From NCBI RefSeq assembly GCF_029892045.1, contig NZ_CP120368.1:3410001-3474000 (forward strand): 64,000 nucleotides of DNA. Reading direction: 5' to 3'. This document shows positions 20,270 to 29,040 of the stretch, one piece after another. Source of the DNA: Sinorhizobium numidicum. Its GTDB lineage: Bacteria > Pseudomonadota > Alphaproteobacteria > Rhizobiales > Rhizobiaceae. The position numbers were made by a program, and so were the translations under genes. How positions within the stretch are numbered: position 1 is the first letter of the stretch; each line of letters opens with the position of its first letter. Below the pieces are notes generated by a model. That model was not told where the DNA came from and searched no databases. It worked only from the letters and a program-made list of their open reading frames with translations.

Positions 20270-21207
20270 CACAGGCCAATCGCGGCCTTCACCGCGGCAA
20301 GGCCCGCTTTGCCGTCGAAAGTCGACACCCCGGCCAACCAGGTTTCCAGCCGCTTTGGCTCGTCTTTTAGGGATTTCAAAGCGGCTTCTTCCGGTTCCAT
20401 TCCATCGTTCATGATGTAGGACATGCCGCGGTTCTCGTAGCCGACATCGAAAACGAGGTTATTCAAAAGCTTTGCGACATTGGGGCACTCCTGCAGATAG
20501 CCCTTGCGCACTTGGGTGGAGACCGTTGCCGCACCGAAATTCGGGCCATAGAACTTGTCACCGCCGGTCAGATACTTCATGTCGAAGACGGTGTTCATCG
20601 GGTGCGGGGCCCAACCCTGGAAAACGATGAACGACTTTTTGCGTGTCCGGCGGACCACTTCCGAGAGCATGCCCTGCTCGCTCGACTCCACCACTTCCCA
20701 TTCCTCAAGGCCGAGGGCCGGGTCCTTGATCGCGTCGAGCATCAGTTGGTTCGAGCCGGGCTCGATGCCGTAGAGCTTCCGTTCGAATTTATCGGCGAAC
20801 CTCTGCAGGTCGGAAAAGTCCCTGACGCCAGCTTCCCAGACGTAGGTGGGAACGGCGAAGGTGTATTTGGCACCCTCAAGGTTGGTCCGAACCGTCTCGA
20901 CCGAGCCATCCTCTTTGTACGGCTTGTAGTAGGCGACCATGGCCGGGTCCCAATAGCCGAGAAACACGTCAAGGTCCTCGCTCTTCAGGCTGGTGTAGAT
21001 GACGTCGATCCCGAGAAGCTGACTCTCAGCCTCATAACCAAGCGCCTTCAGCAAGGTCAGACCGACCCCCGTCGTAAAGGCGAGATCATTCCACCCCGGC
21101 TCGGCCATCCGCACGGTTTTGCAGCTTTCCGGCTCTGCCGCAAACACAGGCGCGGCAACGGCAATGAGGGCAAGCGCCGCAGTCCCGGCCTTCAGTAAAC
21201 GCTTCAT
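20269..21207 (-). CDS. choline/glycine betaine-type ABC substrate-binding protein (ChoX/ProX-like)
   Basis: A protein of 312 residues with a signal peptide (KRLLKAGTAALALIAVAAPVFAAE) and an OpuAC domain. It resembles ChoX: ESCKTVRMAEPGWNDLAFTT near the mature N-terminus, FLGYWDPAMVAYY and FQGWAPHPMNTVFDMKYL, whose Trp and Tyr residues would form the aromatic box around a quaternary ammonium group. The start at 21207 has AAGG upstream; an ATG at 21225 lacks one. No permease or ATPase gene is adjacent, so it is an orphan binding protein, paired with an alpha/beta hydrolase and divergent from a BetI-like regulator. Confidence 0.87.
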   Translation of the reverse strand: MKRLLKAGTAALALIAVAAPVFAAEPESCKTVRMAEPGWNDLAFTTGVGLTLLKALGYEAESQLLGIDVIYTSLKSEDLDVFLGYWDPAMVAYYKPYKEDGSVETVRTNLEGAKYTFAVPTYVWEAGVRDFSDLQRFADKFERKLYGIEPGSNQLMLDAIKDPALGLEEWEVVESSEQGMLSEVVRRTRKKSFIVFQGWAPHPMNTVFDMKYLTGGDKFYGPNFGAATVSTQVRKGYLQECPNVAKLLNNLVFDVGYENRGMSYIMNDGMEPEEAALKSLKDEPKRLETWLAGVSTFDGKAGLAAVKAAIGL

Positions 21208-21249
21208 CACATTCGCCTTGTCCATTTGGTCATTTTATTGTCCCGTGGG

Positions 21250-21260
21250 TCAATTATTGA
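21250..21260. promoter_or_regulatory. short dyad TCAATTATTGA in the divergent promoter region
   Basis: TCAAT-T-ATTGA lies in the AT-rich 100-base gap between the binding-protein gene and the BetI-like regulator. It could be the operator of that regulator, but dyads this short arise by chance. Confidence 0.3.
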
Positions 21261-21307
21261 TCTTTTCGGAAATTTTGTCAAATGTGGACGAAAGTGAGGG
21301 CGTACGA

Positions 21308-21913
21308 ATGAGGCTGACCAAGATCAGCGATATCCGAAAGCGTGAACTCAGACGGGCGGCGTTCGAGGTCCTGCAGCGTGAGGGCATGGCGGGGGCAACG
21401 CTGGAGAAGGTTGCTTCTCAAGCAGGCGCATCGAAGGGCATCGTCCTGCATTACTTCGCCAACAAGCAGGAGCTGTTCGAGCATGCGATGCGCGAGGCGA
21501 ACGCCGCCTTGAGGGATGCCGTGGTGGCGCGCTTGAACCGCGCCACAACCTCGTTAGAACGACTGGAAGCAATCATCGAAGGCAACTTCGAAGAACGCTT
21601 CTTCCAGCCTTCCATTTGCCATGCCTGGCTATCGCTCTGCGCCGAGGTGCCGCGCGACCCGCAGCTAGCGCGCATCCAAAAAGTAATTCATGCGCGGATG
21701 CGATCAAACCTCATGTCGGCGCTGATCCACCTCCTGCCGGAGGACGAATGCGAGGCCGTGGTTCTTGGCATTACCGCGCTGATCGATGGGCTGTGGCTGC
21801 GACTCGGTCTGCAATCGGAGGGACTGACGCGTGAGGATGCGCTTCGTCAGATGCGCGACTATCTCTCTCATCGGCTGACCTCCGCCGCGCAAGCATCAGT
21901 CGACGATCTGTAA
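21308..21913 (+). CDS. TetR-family transcriptional regulator, BetI-like
   Basis: A 201-residue repressor. The N-terminal helix-turn-helix (IRKRELRRAAFEVLQREGMAGATLEKVASQAGASKGIVLHYFANKQELF) is close to BetI, the choline-responsive repressor of betaine synthesis genes, and the C-terminal part (HAWLSLCAEVPRDPQLARIQKVIHARMRSNLMSAL) also fits. GAGG stands eight bases before the ATG at 21308; the frame is open upstream, but that overlaps the divergent gene. Divergence from the choline-type binding protein suggests that it controls that operon. Confidence 0.88.
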   Translation: MRLTKISDIRKRELRRAAFEVLQREGMAGATLEKVASQAGASKGIVLHYFANKQELFEHAMREANAALRDAVVARLNRATTSLERLEAIIEGNFEERFFQPSICHAWLSLCAEVPRDPQLARIQKVIHARMRSNLMSALIHLLPEDECEAVVLGITALIDGLWLRLGLQSEGLTREDALRQMRDYLSHRLTSAAQASVDDL

Positions 21914-22126
21914 GGCCCGCACGAAAGGGCGAAATCAAGATTCATGGTGAGTGACTTCCCCCTCTTCTTAGCGCTGGAAAACACTAACAATCGACCCGTT
22001 GCTGCCCTTAGATGCCTCCGCTGGAAGGTCTCGATTTTAAGCCCGTAGCGGACATCTGATAATCGCTCAGGTCGCATTCTTGTGTATGGTAAACTCGAAC
22101 CGGTATCGTTGAAGGACTGACATGGG

Positions 22127-22809
22127 ATGAAACTGTACTTTAGCCGCAATCCCAATCCTCGCCTCGCGGTCGCGGTGGCACGCTATGTTGACGCGAAGGT
22201 CGGGTTTGAATTCGCCTCACCCTTCGCTCCGGGCAGGCCGAGCGATATCGCCGGCTAAATCCAAATCTTTCGTTGCCCATACTTGTAGACTCGGGAAAAA
22301 GTCTCTGGGAGGCTGACGCCATAGCTTGCCGGCTTTCACGCGACACGCATTCGGATTTCTGGCGCATGGGCGACGACGAACCCGAAATGATCCGCTGGCT
22401 CAGTTGGGGAAAAGAGAACTTCGCAAGAGCTTGCGACATCGTGCATTTCGAACGCGGGACCAAACAGAGGTACGGGCTTGGCCCGATTGATCAGAAACGG
22501 GTTGAAGAGGGGCTAAGCCACTTCTGCACGGCCGCGGCAATACTTGAGGCCGAGTTTTCCGAGCGACGATGGCTGGTCGGAAATTCGGTTTCCTATGCCG
22601 ACTTCCGAATGGCGGCCTTTCTCCCCTTCAACGACGTCGCCAGATTGCCACTTGGCGATTATCCTTCTGTCGACCGCTGGTACCGTCAGCTCGAAGAGAT
22701 CGATGCCTGGCGCGATCCCTTCAAAGGGCTGGATGCGCCCGAATTGCCCCCGCTCCCGGGTCAGACCAAGTCCGGGACCTATTCGGGGCTGCTCAACAAC
22801 AGAAATTAG
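22127..22809 (+). pseudogene. glutathione S-transferase, frameshifted
   Basis: The ATG at 22127 starts a GST-like N-terminus (MKLYFSRNPNPRLAVAVARY...FEFASPFAPG) that runs to a stop at 22256. The correct continuation (QAERYRRLNPNLSLPILVDSG...) lies in another frame, entered near 22229-22236 at a CCGGG run, consistent with one extra base. It then continues as a complete C-terminal GST domain to 22809 (ERRWLVGNSVSYADFRMAAFLPFNDVARLPL). Joined, the protein would be about 227 residues, normal for the family. A single sequencing or assembly error cannot be excluded. An internal ATG at 22273 could make only a truncated protein. Confidence 0.75.
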
Positions 22810-22912
22810 CACTCTGTACGTTCAACCGAGGCACCACGGCAAAGGGATCGGTAAAGGCCTGCTGAATGAAGGTTTGCGCAAATGTGCCACCGACGGCGTC
22901 CCGCTATTGTGA
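22808..22912 (+). pseudogene. GNAT acetyltransferase remnant
   Basis: A short open stretch reads STLYVQPRHHGKGIGKGLL followed by NEGLRKCATDGVPLL and a stop. This is the acetyl-CoA-binding motif A of GNAT acetyltransferases (V-x-P-x-x-x-G-K-G-I-G-x-x-L-L). The rest of the domain is absent; it abuts the end of the broken GST gene and the 3' end of the broken P-loop gene on the other strand. Confidence 0.55.
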
Positions 22913-22914
22913 TT

Positions 22915-23225
22915 GGCTGTCAATTCATAGGCGAGCGCACCGGCTGCGGCTGCCCCGTCTGCGAGGAAAGAGAGCCGGGCCTGGCCTTCAAACACCACTT
23001 GCGCCCTGCCTCGGCGACTTGAGCGAGCTTCGCCATCCATTCGATTGTCTTAGCGCGCCGCCATCCTTCGCCTGATCCGCACTCCGCGACCATCTGTTCG
23101 GCCGAAGGCACGCCGATCCGACCGAAGAAAAACACATCGACACTTTCGGCAAAGCGGTCCTCGATAGCACGAGCGATTGTCGTTTTTCCCGAACCAGAGG
23201 CACCAATCAAAATAATTAAAGGCAT
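22915..23225 (-). pseudogene. P-loop nucleotide-binding protein, frameshifted and truncated
   Basis: The start at 23225 has GGGAG eight bases upstream and encodes PLIILIGASGSGKTTIARAI, a clear Walker A. After AKLAQVAEAG the frame goes to an early stop, while another frame continues as QVVFEGQARLSFLADGAAAA and AGALAYEL, the expected continuation of this small kinase-like family, so there is a frameshift near 23015-23025. The 3' end is replaced by the GNAT remnant region. Function of the parent protein unknown. Confidence 0.55.
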
Positions 23226-23409
23226 GACCCGCTCTCCCAAAGCTAGTGGACTAGCATGAGGAATAACAGCTCAGGGTCGATTCTTCGCTTTCGCCATCCG
23301 TCGCAGAAGGGTCGTATGCTGACTTCGAGGACTGCTAGGGACGGCTTGTCGATGGTAGGGTTGGCGGCTAGTTCTGCAAAGAGATGCTGTATCGGACTGA
23401 GGTTCAATC

Positions 23410-23811
23410 ATGATCGACAACCGCCTCACCATCCTGAATCTATACGAGCTGAAGAGGACGCCGGAAGACTTCGAGATTGCGGTAGGCTCGCTGGCAACGC
23501 GGGTCGAAGCCGAAGGTCATCCAGGAGTCCTGTCCTACAGGTTTTTCGTGAACGCGTCGGAGCGGACAGCGCGCGGCGTCATCGACTACAAAGATCCTGA
23601 CGCTTGGATCGGGCACCACGACATCGCCATGAGCTGGCCCGAAATGACCGCGCTGCATGCGGCGGCGACGTTGGTGGAAGTCATCTTTCTCGGCCCGCTG
23701 ACATCCGAAATCCAGGCCTGGATTGAAAGCTCGGCGCTGACGGCACGAGTTCGTGACGGGAATATATTTGCAGGCGGATTCCAGAGGCTGAGTGGCTGGT
23801 CGAACGAATGA
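23410..23811 (+). CDS. conserved hypothetical protein, ABM-like (antibiotic biosynthesis monooxygenase fold)
   Basis: An intact 133-residue cytosolic protein. The size and pattern (strand with NRLTILNLYELK, helix with PEDFEIAVGSLATRVEAEGHPGVLSYRFFVN, WIGHHDIAMSWPEMTALHAAATL) suggest a dimeric alpha/beta barrel like the ABM/EthD group. GAGG lies seven bases before the ATG. It is the only gene between the broken genes and the second insertion sequence that looks intact. Function unknown. Confidence 0.6.
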   Translation: MIDNRLTILNLYELKRTPEDFEIAVGSLATRVEAEGHPGVLSYRFFVNASERTARGVIDYKDPDAWIGHHDIAMSWPEMTALHAAATLVEVIFLGPLTSEIQAWIESSALTARVRDGNIFAGGFQRLSGWSNE

Positions 23812-23971
23812 CTGCGCGAGGCTCGAAGCTGTCTTGGTGGGTATTCCAATGAACTTCTGCTTCGGGTCGCAGTAGGTCATAGCGCGAATGTCCGCTTATG
23901 AGAGCAGCCAGGAATGTCGGCTTCGGTCCGCACTGCAGTCATTTATCAAGCGCGCAGTGGGCAACAGCTTC

Positions 23972-25339
23972 CCATCTGTGGACGCCCCCTCAAGCGCAAG
24001 TGGTTTTTCTGGAAAGGATAAGCACGTAGTCGGATGCTGCCATCTGTCCGGCCTCTGGGTGCAGTGATAAAGCTGCGGGCCTGTATGGGAGTTCGCGGAC
24101 CGGATCCAAATCACCCAAAGCGTGCTTGAGAGCACGGTGGAAAGCCCTGGTTCTTCCGGTCCCGTCTCGCCGACTGGGTGCCATACCCTCCTTCGATCCT
24201 CCTGCGCCTGCGACGACCTCACATCCGCAGCGGCATCACGCCGCCGCGGCCGGAGCCCGATAAATGCCGCCGCTGGCCAACAGCGCCCAGACGATCCTCG
24301 CCATCTTGTTGGCCAGCGCCACCGTCACCAGCATGCGCGGCTTGCGCGCCATCATCTGCCCCAGCCATGATCCGGTCGGCGCACCGCGTCTGCCGGCCTG
24401 CAGCACGACGGCGCTCGCGCCGATGATCAGCAGCCGTCGCAACGTTCGCTCGCCCATCTTTGAGATGGCACCGAGCTTCTGTTTGCCGCCGCTCGACTTC
24501 TGCAACGGGGCAAGGCCGAGCCAGGCTGCAAAGTCGCGGCCCTTGCGGAACATTCCCGCCGGCGGAGCCAGGGCCACGATCGCGGTCGCGGTGATCGGGC
24601 CGACGCCGGGGATGGTCATCAACCGCCGGGCAACCGCATCTTCGCGCGAGCGTCGCGCGATCTCGCCATCCAGGCTGGCAATCTGCTCGTCCAGTACCCG
24701 CAGGCTATCGATCAGCACCTTCAAGGCCGTACGGGCGCTCTCCGGCAGCGGGCAGGCCGGATCCTCGATCCCCTCGATGAGCACCGCTATGTGAGACGGG
24801 CCCTGCGGCACGATCCAGCCATATTCCATCAGATGGCCGCGCAAGGCATTGATGAGCTGCGTGCGCTGACGAACCAGCAGATCGCGGGCGCGGAAAACAA
24901 TGGCGCTTGCCTGCTGCTCTTCCTCCTTCACGGCCACAAACCGCATACTCGGGCGTTGTGCCGCCTCGCATATCGCCTCGGCATCGGCGGCATCGTTCTT
25001 GTGCCGCTTCACGAACGGCTTCACATAGGCTGGCGGGATCAGCCGAACCGTGTGGCCGAGCCTGCCGATCTCGCGCGCCCAGTAATGCGCTCCGCCGCAA
25101 GCCTCTATCGCTACGACGCATCGGGGCTGTGAGGCGAAGAAGCCAAGCAGCTTTGCGCGCGCGATCTTCTTGCTGAAAACAGCCGCACCCGACGCATTCG
25201 CGCCGTGCGCCTGAAAAACCCGCTTCGCAATGTCCAACCCGATTGTGCTAACCTCAGTCACGGACGCCTCCTCCAAGTGCTGTTCAACACCTCCACTTTG
25301 GCACATCGATGCCGTCAGGGGGCGTCCACCCCATCACCC
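23972..25339 (-). mobile_element. IS110-family (IS1111-like) insertion sequence, copy 2
   Basis: The same 1368-bp element as at 17930-19297, offset by 6042 bp and in the same orientation. The subterminal inverted repeats are at 23979-23990 and 25317-25328. Only one base difference was found between the copies, so the transposition or duplication is recent. Confidence 0.9.
24236..25306 (-). CDS. IS110-family transposase (copy 2)
   Basis: A 356-residue intact transposase, identical in protein sequence to copy 1: N-terminal DEDD domain (TIGLDIAKRVFQ, KRHKNDAADAEA) and C-terminal Transposase_20 domain (TIPGVGPITATAI). The G at 24902, where copy 1 has T, is a silent change in an Ala codon. Only 33 bases separate its start from the right end of the element, leaving the non-coding part at the 3' side. 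Confidence 0.95.
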   Translation of the reverse strand: MCQSGGVEQHLEEASVTEVSTIGLDIAKRVFQAHGANASGAAVFSKKIARAKLLGFFASQPRCVVAIEACGGAHYWAREIGRLGHTVRLIPPAYVKPFVKRHKNDAADAEAICEAAQRPSMRFVAVKEEEQQASAIVFRARDLLVRQRTQLINALRGHLMEYGWIVPQGPSHIAVLIEGIEDPACPLPESARTALKVLIDSLRVLDEQIASLDGEIARRSREDAVARRLMTIPGVGPITATAIVALAPPAGMFRKGRDFAAWLGLAPLQKSSGGKQKLGAISKMGERTLRRLLIIGASAVVLQAGRRGAPTGSWLGQMMARKPRMLVTVALANKMARIVWALLASGGIYRAPAAAA

Positions 25340-25498
25340 ACCCGAGAACTCCGAGAACGGGTAGATTCGACCCGTTGCTGCCCTCGGCACAAGCACGCGG
25401 AACGACAGGTTCGAGCCCGAATCGGCCATTCCGGCCGCCTATTGGCGTCTCGGAGGCGGACGTTTACGGCCGGTGGTAGTAGCCGGGGCATTTCGAAG

Positions 25499-25846
25499 CT
25501 AAAAACCGGCGGTCTCGCGCACCTCGATCGCCCCCATCCGCGCGAGCGAGTCCCGCTCCGCGATCTCCATCGCCTCCGCAAGGTCCTTCGCTTCGATGAG
25601 CAGGAAGCCACCCAGATGCTCCTTGGTCTCTGCGAAGGGCCCGTCGGTCCAACTCGCCTTGCCGGCACGAACGCGCAATGTCTTTGCGGTCTTTGGATCG
25701 GCAAGAGCGTTGGAGGCGAGATAGTGGCCTGATCGCTTGAGATCTTCATTGGAAGCTAGGGACTCCCGGTCGATCTCGGCCCATTCCTCCTTGCTGGCGG
25801 CGTCAGCAAGGTTTTGATCGATGTAGAAGAGACAAAGGTAGCGCAT
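25499..25846 (-). CDS. YCII-related / DGPF-domain protein
   Basis: A 115-residue protein of the YCII-related family. It starts MRYLCLFYIDQNLADAASKEEW and contains the eponymous WTDGPFAETKEHLGGFLLIEA block. The ATG at 25846 has GGAGG six bases upstream; further in-frame codons exist but without such a site. These ferredoxin-like-fold proteins are often encoded beside ECF sigma factors; none is present here, perhaps lost through the neighbouring insertion. Function unknown. Confidence 0.85.
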   Translation of the reverse strand: MRYLCLFYIDQNLADAASKEEWAEIDRESLASNEDLKRSGHYLASNALADPKTAKTLRVRAGKASWTDGPFAETKEHLGGFLLIEAKDLAEAMEIAERDSLARMGAIEVRETAGF

Positions 25847-25972
25847 CCGGTTCCTCCATGGTGCAGTCGATGTTAGTCGCAGGTGGCGACCGCGATTCGA
25901 CAATGAGCGGAAGAAATCCTGCCAATTCCGCTTAAGGGAAGTTGTCGGCGATCATCTACCGGCGCGGATCGA

Positions 25973-26098
25973 TCAATCCACGCGAGTAACCCATTCGCGA
26001 TTGCCACCGGCGTAGGCGTGGTTGTGCAGATCGCTCTTGGGGGTCTTCCGGAGAGCCTCCAGGCTAGCCGTCCTCGGTGCGTCCATAAACGAAGTCAT
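25973..26098 (-). pseudogene. adenosine-deaminase-like N-terminal fragment
   Basis: A 41-codon open frame ends with LEALRKTPKSDLHNHAYAGG and NREWV. The K-x-D/E-L-H-x-H motif is the metal-binding start of adenosine deaminases and related amidohydrolases, but the remaining about 300 residues are missing. It looks like a deletion remnant. Confidence 0.4.
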
Positions 26099-26154
26099 CG
26101 TCGTCGCGATATTGCTTGAACTGTCGATGCCGCGTCCAGCCACCCAAATCAATG

Positions 26155-26328
26155 TCAGCAATTGGCGCGTCCCGCTGGTTCTAACACCTGAGCCGCGGAA
26201 TGCCAGAAATGAGCGTCGAAGGACTGGCCGACGAGTTCCTTCGGCACGTTCTCGGCGGCAACCGGGTTTATCGAGGCAAGTTCGATCAACACGCAAGCGC
26301 AGGAGACGGCGGTGAACGCTTTCAGCAT
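26155..26328 (-). CDS. small putative secreted protein (57 aa)
   Basis: A 57-residue frame starts MLKAFTAVSCACVLIELASI, a plausible signal peptide with a cut after INPVAAE, followed by NVPKELVGQSFDAHFWHSAAQ. AGGA stands nine bases before the ATG. The mature start resembles small periplasmic proteins with a NVPKELxG beginning, which are normally longer, so this may be the 5' part of a truncated gene. Low support. Confidence 0.35.
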   Translation of the reverse strand: MLKAFTAVSCACVLIELASINPVAAENVPKELVGQSFDAHFWHSAAQVLEPAGRANC

Positions 26329-26485
26329 GGAGAAATTCCTGTTCGGGAATCGGCAAGTTCGCCGCTGCCAAACCGATTCTTAGCCGAGTGCCGTGTAACA
26401 TAGAAGACGGCACTCCGCCCTTGTTGCCGACGGGTTTCGGCTGTAGAGCCTAACTGGCAAAACGAGAAAAATACGGGATTTGGCA

Positions 26486-27667
26486 ATGGCATCCGGCGAG
26501 GACACGAGGCGCCGTCTGACGATACTGGGCTCCACAGGATCGATCGGAACCAATACGCTCGACGTCGTCGACCGGCTCGGCGGACGGGACCGCTTTGAAG
26601 TCGCGGCCCTGACTGGCAACGGCAATATACCGCTTCTTGCCGAACAGGCGCGCCGGCTGCGCGCGGAATTGGCGGTGACGGCCGACGAGCATCGTTATGA
26701 CGAACTCAAGACGGCGCTCGCCGGCAGCGGCATTGCGGTCGCCGCCGGACGCAGCGGCCTGATCGAAGCGGCTGAGCGGGACGCCGGTTGGGTGATGGCG
26801 GCGATCGTCGGCAATGCGGGCCTCGCCCCGACGCTCGCGGCTGCGCGGCGCGGCGCCGATATCGCGCTTGCCAACAAGGAATGCCTCGTCTCGGCCGGCA
26901 GTCTCTTTCTCGAAGCCGTCGCCCGGGGTGGCGGGCGGCTTTTGCCCGTCGACAGCGAGCACAACGCCATCTTTCAGGTGCTGGAAAATGATCAGCGCCA
27001 CGCCGTCGAGCGCGTCATCCTGACGGCCTCGGGCGGCCCCTTCCGCACGAAGACCCTCGACGAGATGCGGCATGTGACGGCCGACGTCGCCCGCGCCCAT
27101 CCCAACTGGTCGATGGGCCTGAAGATTTCGATCGACAGCGCCTCGATGTTCAACAAGGCGCTGGAGATGATTGAGGCGCGCCATCTCTTCGGCCTTCGCC
27201 CGGAACAGATCGAGGTGGTCGTCCATCCGCAGTCGGTGATCCATTCGATGGTCGGCTACAGCGACGGATCGGTGCTTGCGCAGCTCGGCTGCCCCGACAT
27301 GCGCACCGCCATCGGCTATGCTCTTTCCTATCCGAAGCGCTGCGCGCTGCCGATCGAACGGCTTGATTTCGCAAAGCTCGCGCGGCTCGATTTCGAAGCA
27401 CCGGACGAGACCCGCTTTCCGGCGCTTCGCCTGGCGCGGCGCGCGATGGAGGCGGGCGGCGTTCAGGGTGCTGTGCTGAACGGCGCCAAGGAGACCGCAC
27501 TCGAGGCCTTCATCAAGGGGCGGATCGGCTTCCTTGCCATGGCGGAAATCGTCGAAAAAGTGATGGACAAGCTATCCAATCTGCCGGCGGCGGCAACCAT
27601 GGACGATGTCTTTGCCGCCGACGAAAAAGCCCGGCAGACGGCTGCCGGGCTCATCCCAATCCAATAG
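26486..27667 (+). CDS. dxr: 1-deoxy-D-xylulose 5-phosphate reductoisomerase
   Basis: A 393-residue enzyme that converts DXP to 2-C-methyl-D-erythritol 4-phosphate with NADPH, the committed step of the MEP isoprenoid pathway. The NADPH motif is LGSTGSIGTNTLDVV; the metal and substrate ligands are in PVDSEHNAIFQ (D, S, E) and SIDSASMFNKALEMIEA; the flexible loop with HPQSVIHSMV is present. The ATG at 26486 is used; a TTG two codons earlier is less likely. It converges with hemA with 17 bases between the stops. Confidence 0.96.
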   Translation: MASGEDTRRRLTILGSTGSIGTNTLDVVDRLGGRDRFEVAALTGNGNIPLLAEQARRLRAELAVTADEHRYDELKTALAGSGIAVAAGRSGLIEAAERDAGWVMAAIVGNAGLAPTLAAARRGADIALANKECLVSAGSLFLEAVARGGGRLLPVDSEHNAIFQVLENDQRHAVERVILTASGGPFRTKTLDEMRHVTADVARAHPNWSMGLKISIDSASMFNKALEMIEARHLFGLRPEQIEVVVHPQSVIHSMVGYSDGSVLAQLGCPDMRTAIGYALSYPKRCALPIERLDFAKLARLDFEAPDETRFPALRLARRAMEAGGVQGAVLNGAKETALEAFIKGRIGFLAMAEIVEKVMDKLSNLPAAATMDDVFAADEKARQTAAGLIPIQ

Positions 27668-27684
27668 CACTCGTTCGTCGAAAC

Positions 27685-28899
27685 TTACGCTACCGCCCTC
27701 GCCAGCGCGCAGCGCGACCAAAGCGAATGCAGCGCGCCGACCAGATGGTCGATATCGGCATCCGAATGCAGCGGCGTCGGCGTGATGCGCAGGCGCTCGG
27801 TCTTCTTCGGCACGGTCGGATAGTTGATCGGCTGAACATAGACGCCGAAATTATCGAGCAGCAGGTCGGAGATCCACTTGCACTTGGCCGCGTCGCCGAC
27901 AATCACCGGCACGATATGGCTCGGATTGACCATGTGCGGAATGCCGCGCTGGTCGAGCAGCGACCGTAGCCGCCGAACCCTCTCCTGATGCGCGAAACGT
28001 TCGACCTGGCTTTCCTTGAGATGCCGGATCGAGGCGAGCGCGCCCGCCGCCAGCGCCGGTGGCAGCGCAGTGGTGAAGATGAAACCGGAGGCGAAGGAGC
28101 GGATGAAATCGCAAAGCGCCGCCGAGCCGGTGATATAGCCGCCCATGACGCCGAAAGCCTTGCCGAGCGTACCTTCGATCACCGTCAGGCGATGCATCAG
28201 GCCCTCGCGTTCGGCAATGCCGCCGCCACGCGGGCCGTACATGCCGACCGCATGCACTTCGTCGAGATAGGTTATCGCGCCGTATTTATCGGCGAGGTCG
28301 CAGAATTCCTTGATCGGCGCGATGTCGCCATCCATGGAATAGACGGATTCAAACGCAATGATTTTGGGCGCACGCGGATCGGCCGCGGCGAGCTTGGCTT
28401 CGAGATCGGCCACCGAATTGTGCTTGAAGATGACGCGTTCGCATTTCGAATGACGGATCCCCTCGATCATCGAAGCGTGATTCCCGGCGTCCGAGAAGAC
28501 GATGATGCCAGGAATCTTGGAACAGAGCGTTCCGAGTGCTGCCCAGTTCGAGACGTAGCCGGAGGTGAACAGCAGCGCCGATTCCTTGCCGTGCAGGTCG
28601 GCGAGCTCGCGCTCGAGCAGGACATGATAGTGATTGGTGCCGGAGATGTTGCGCGTTCCGCCTGCACCGGCGCCGCATTCGTCGATGGCGCGTTTCATCG
28701 CTTCCGTGACGATCGGATTCTGGCCCATGCCGAGATAGTCGTTCGAGCACCAGACCGTGACTTCCTGGGTGCCGTCTGCCGTGTAGCGCGTCGCCTTCGG
28801 GAACTCACCGCGCTGGCGAGCAAGATCAGCGAAAACCCGATAGCGGCCTTCCTGATGCAGTCCGTCCAGCTCGTCTTTGAAGAAACTCTCGAAATCCAT
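27685..28899 (-). CDS. hemA: 5-aminolevulinate synthase
   Basis: A 404-residue PLP enzyme condensing glycine with succinyl-CoA to 5-aminolevulinate, the first step of heme and cobalamin synthesis in alphaproteobacteria. Hallmarks are [36 protein letters not shown] and the PLP-binding Lys in [15 protein letters not shown] (about residue 246). GGAG stands six bases before the ATG at 28899 ([12 protein letters not shown]); the in-frame ATG at 28932 is less likely. A candidate FNR/FixK site lies about 142 bases upstream, which fits the oxygen control of hemA known in rhizobia. Confidence 0.97.
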   Translation of the reverse strand: MDFESFFKDELDGLHQEGRYRVFADLARQRGEFPKATRYTADGTQEVTVWCSNDYLGMGQNPIVTEAMKRAIDECGAGAGGTRNISGTNHYHVLLERELADLHGKESALLFTSGYVSNWAALGTLCSKIPGIIVFSDAGNHASMIEGIRHSKCERVIFKHNSVADLEAKLAAADPRAPKIIAFESVYSMDGDIAPIKEFCDLADKYGAITYLDEVHAVGMYGPRGGGIAEREGLMHRLTVIEGTLGKAFGVMGGYITGSAALCDFIRSFASGFIFTTALPPALAAGALASIRHLKESQVERFAHQERVRRLRSLLDQRGIPHMVNPSHIVPVIVGDAAKCKWISDLLLDNFGVYVQPINYPTVPKKTERLRITPTPLHSDADIDHLVGALHSLWSRCALARAVA

Positions 28900-29040
28900 C
28901 ATCAACTCCAGTGCCCTGCCGCCTTTCTTCATTCAAAGCGACCGGGGGTCAACCCCGGAAAAGGTCCCGCCACACACCTGCGGCAAAAGGCCTCTTTTGA
29001 ACTATTCCAAAATGGCTAGTGCAACTCAATCCCCTCAACA

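Noticed and set aside
22127..22809. Programmed frameshift in the GST gene
   Set aside because: No slippery heptamer or downstream structure typical of programmed shifting was seen, and GSTs are not known to use it.
17930..25339. Composite transposon with selectable cargo
   Set aside because: The two elements are IS110-type, which do not mobilise cargo as classic composite transposons do, and the segment between holds broken genes; I see only two insertions and a recombination risk.
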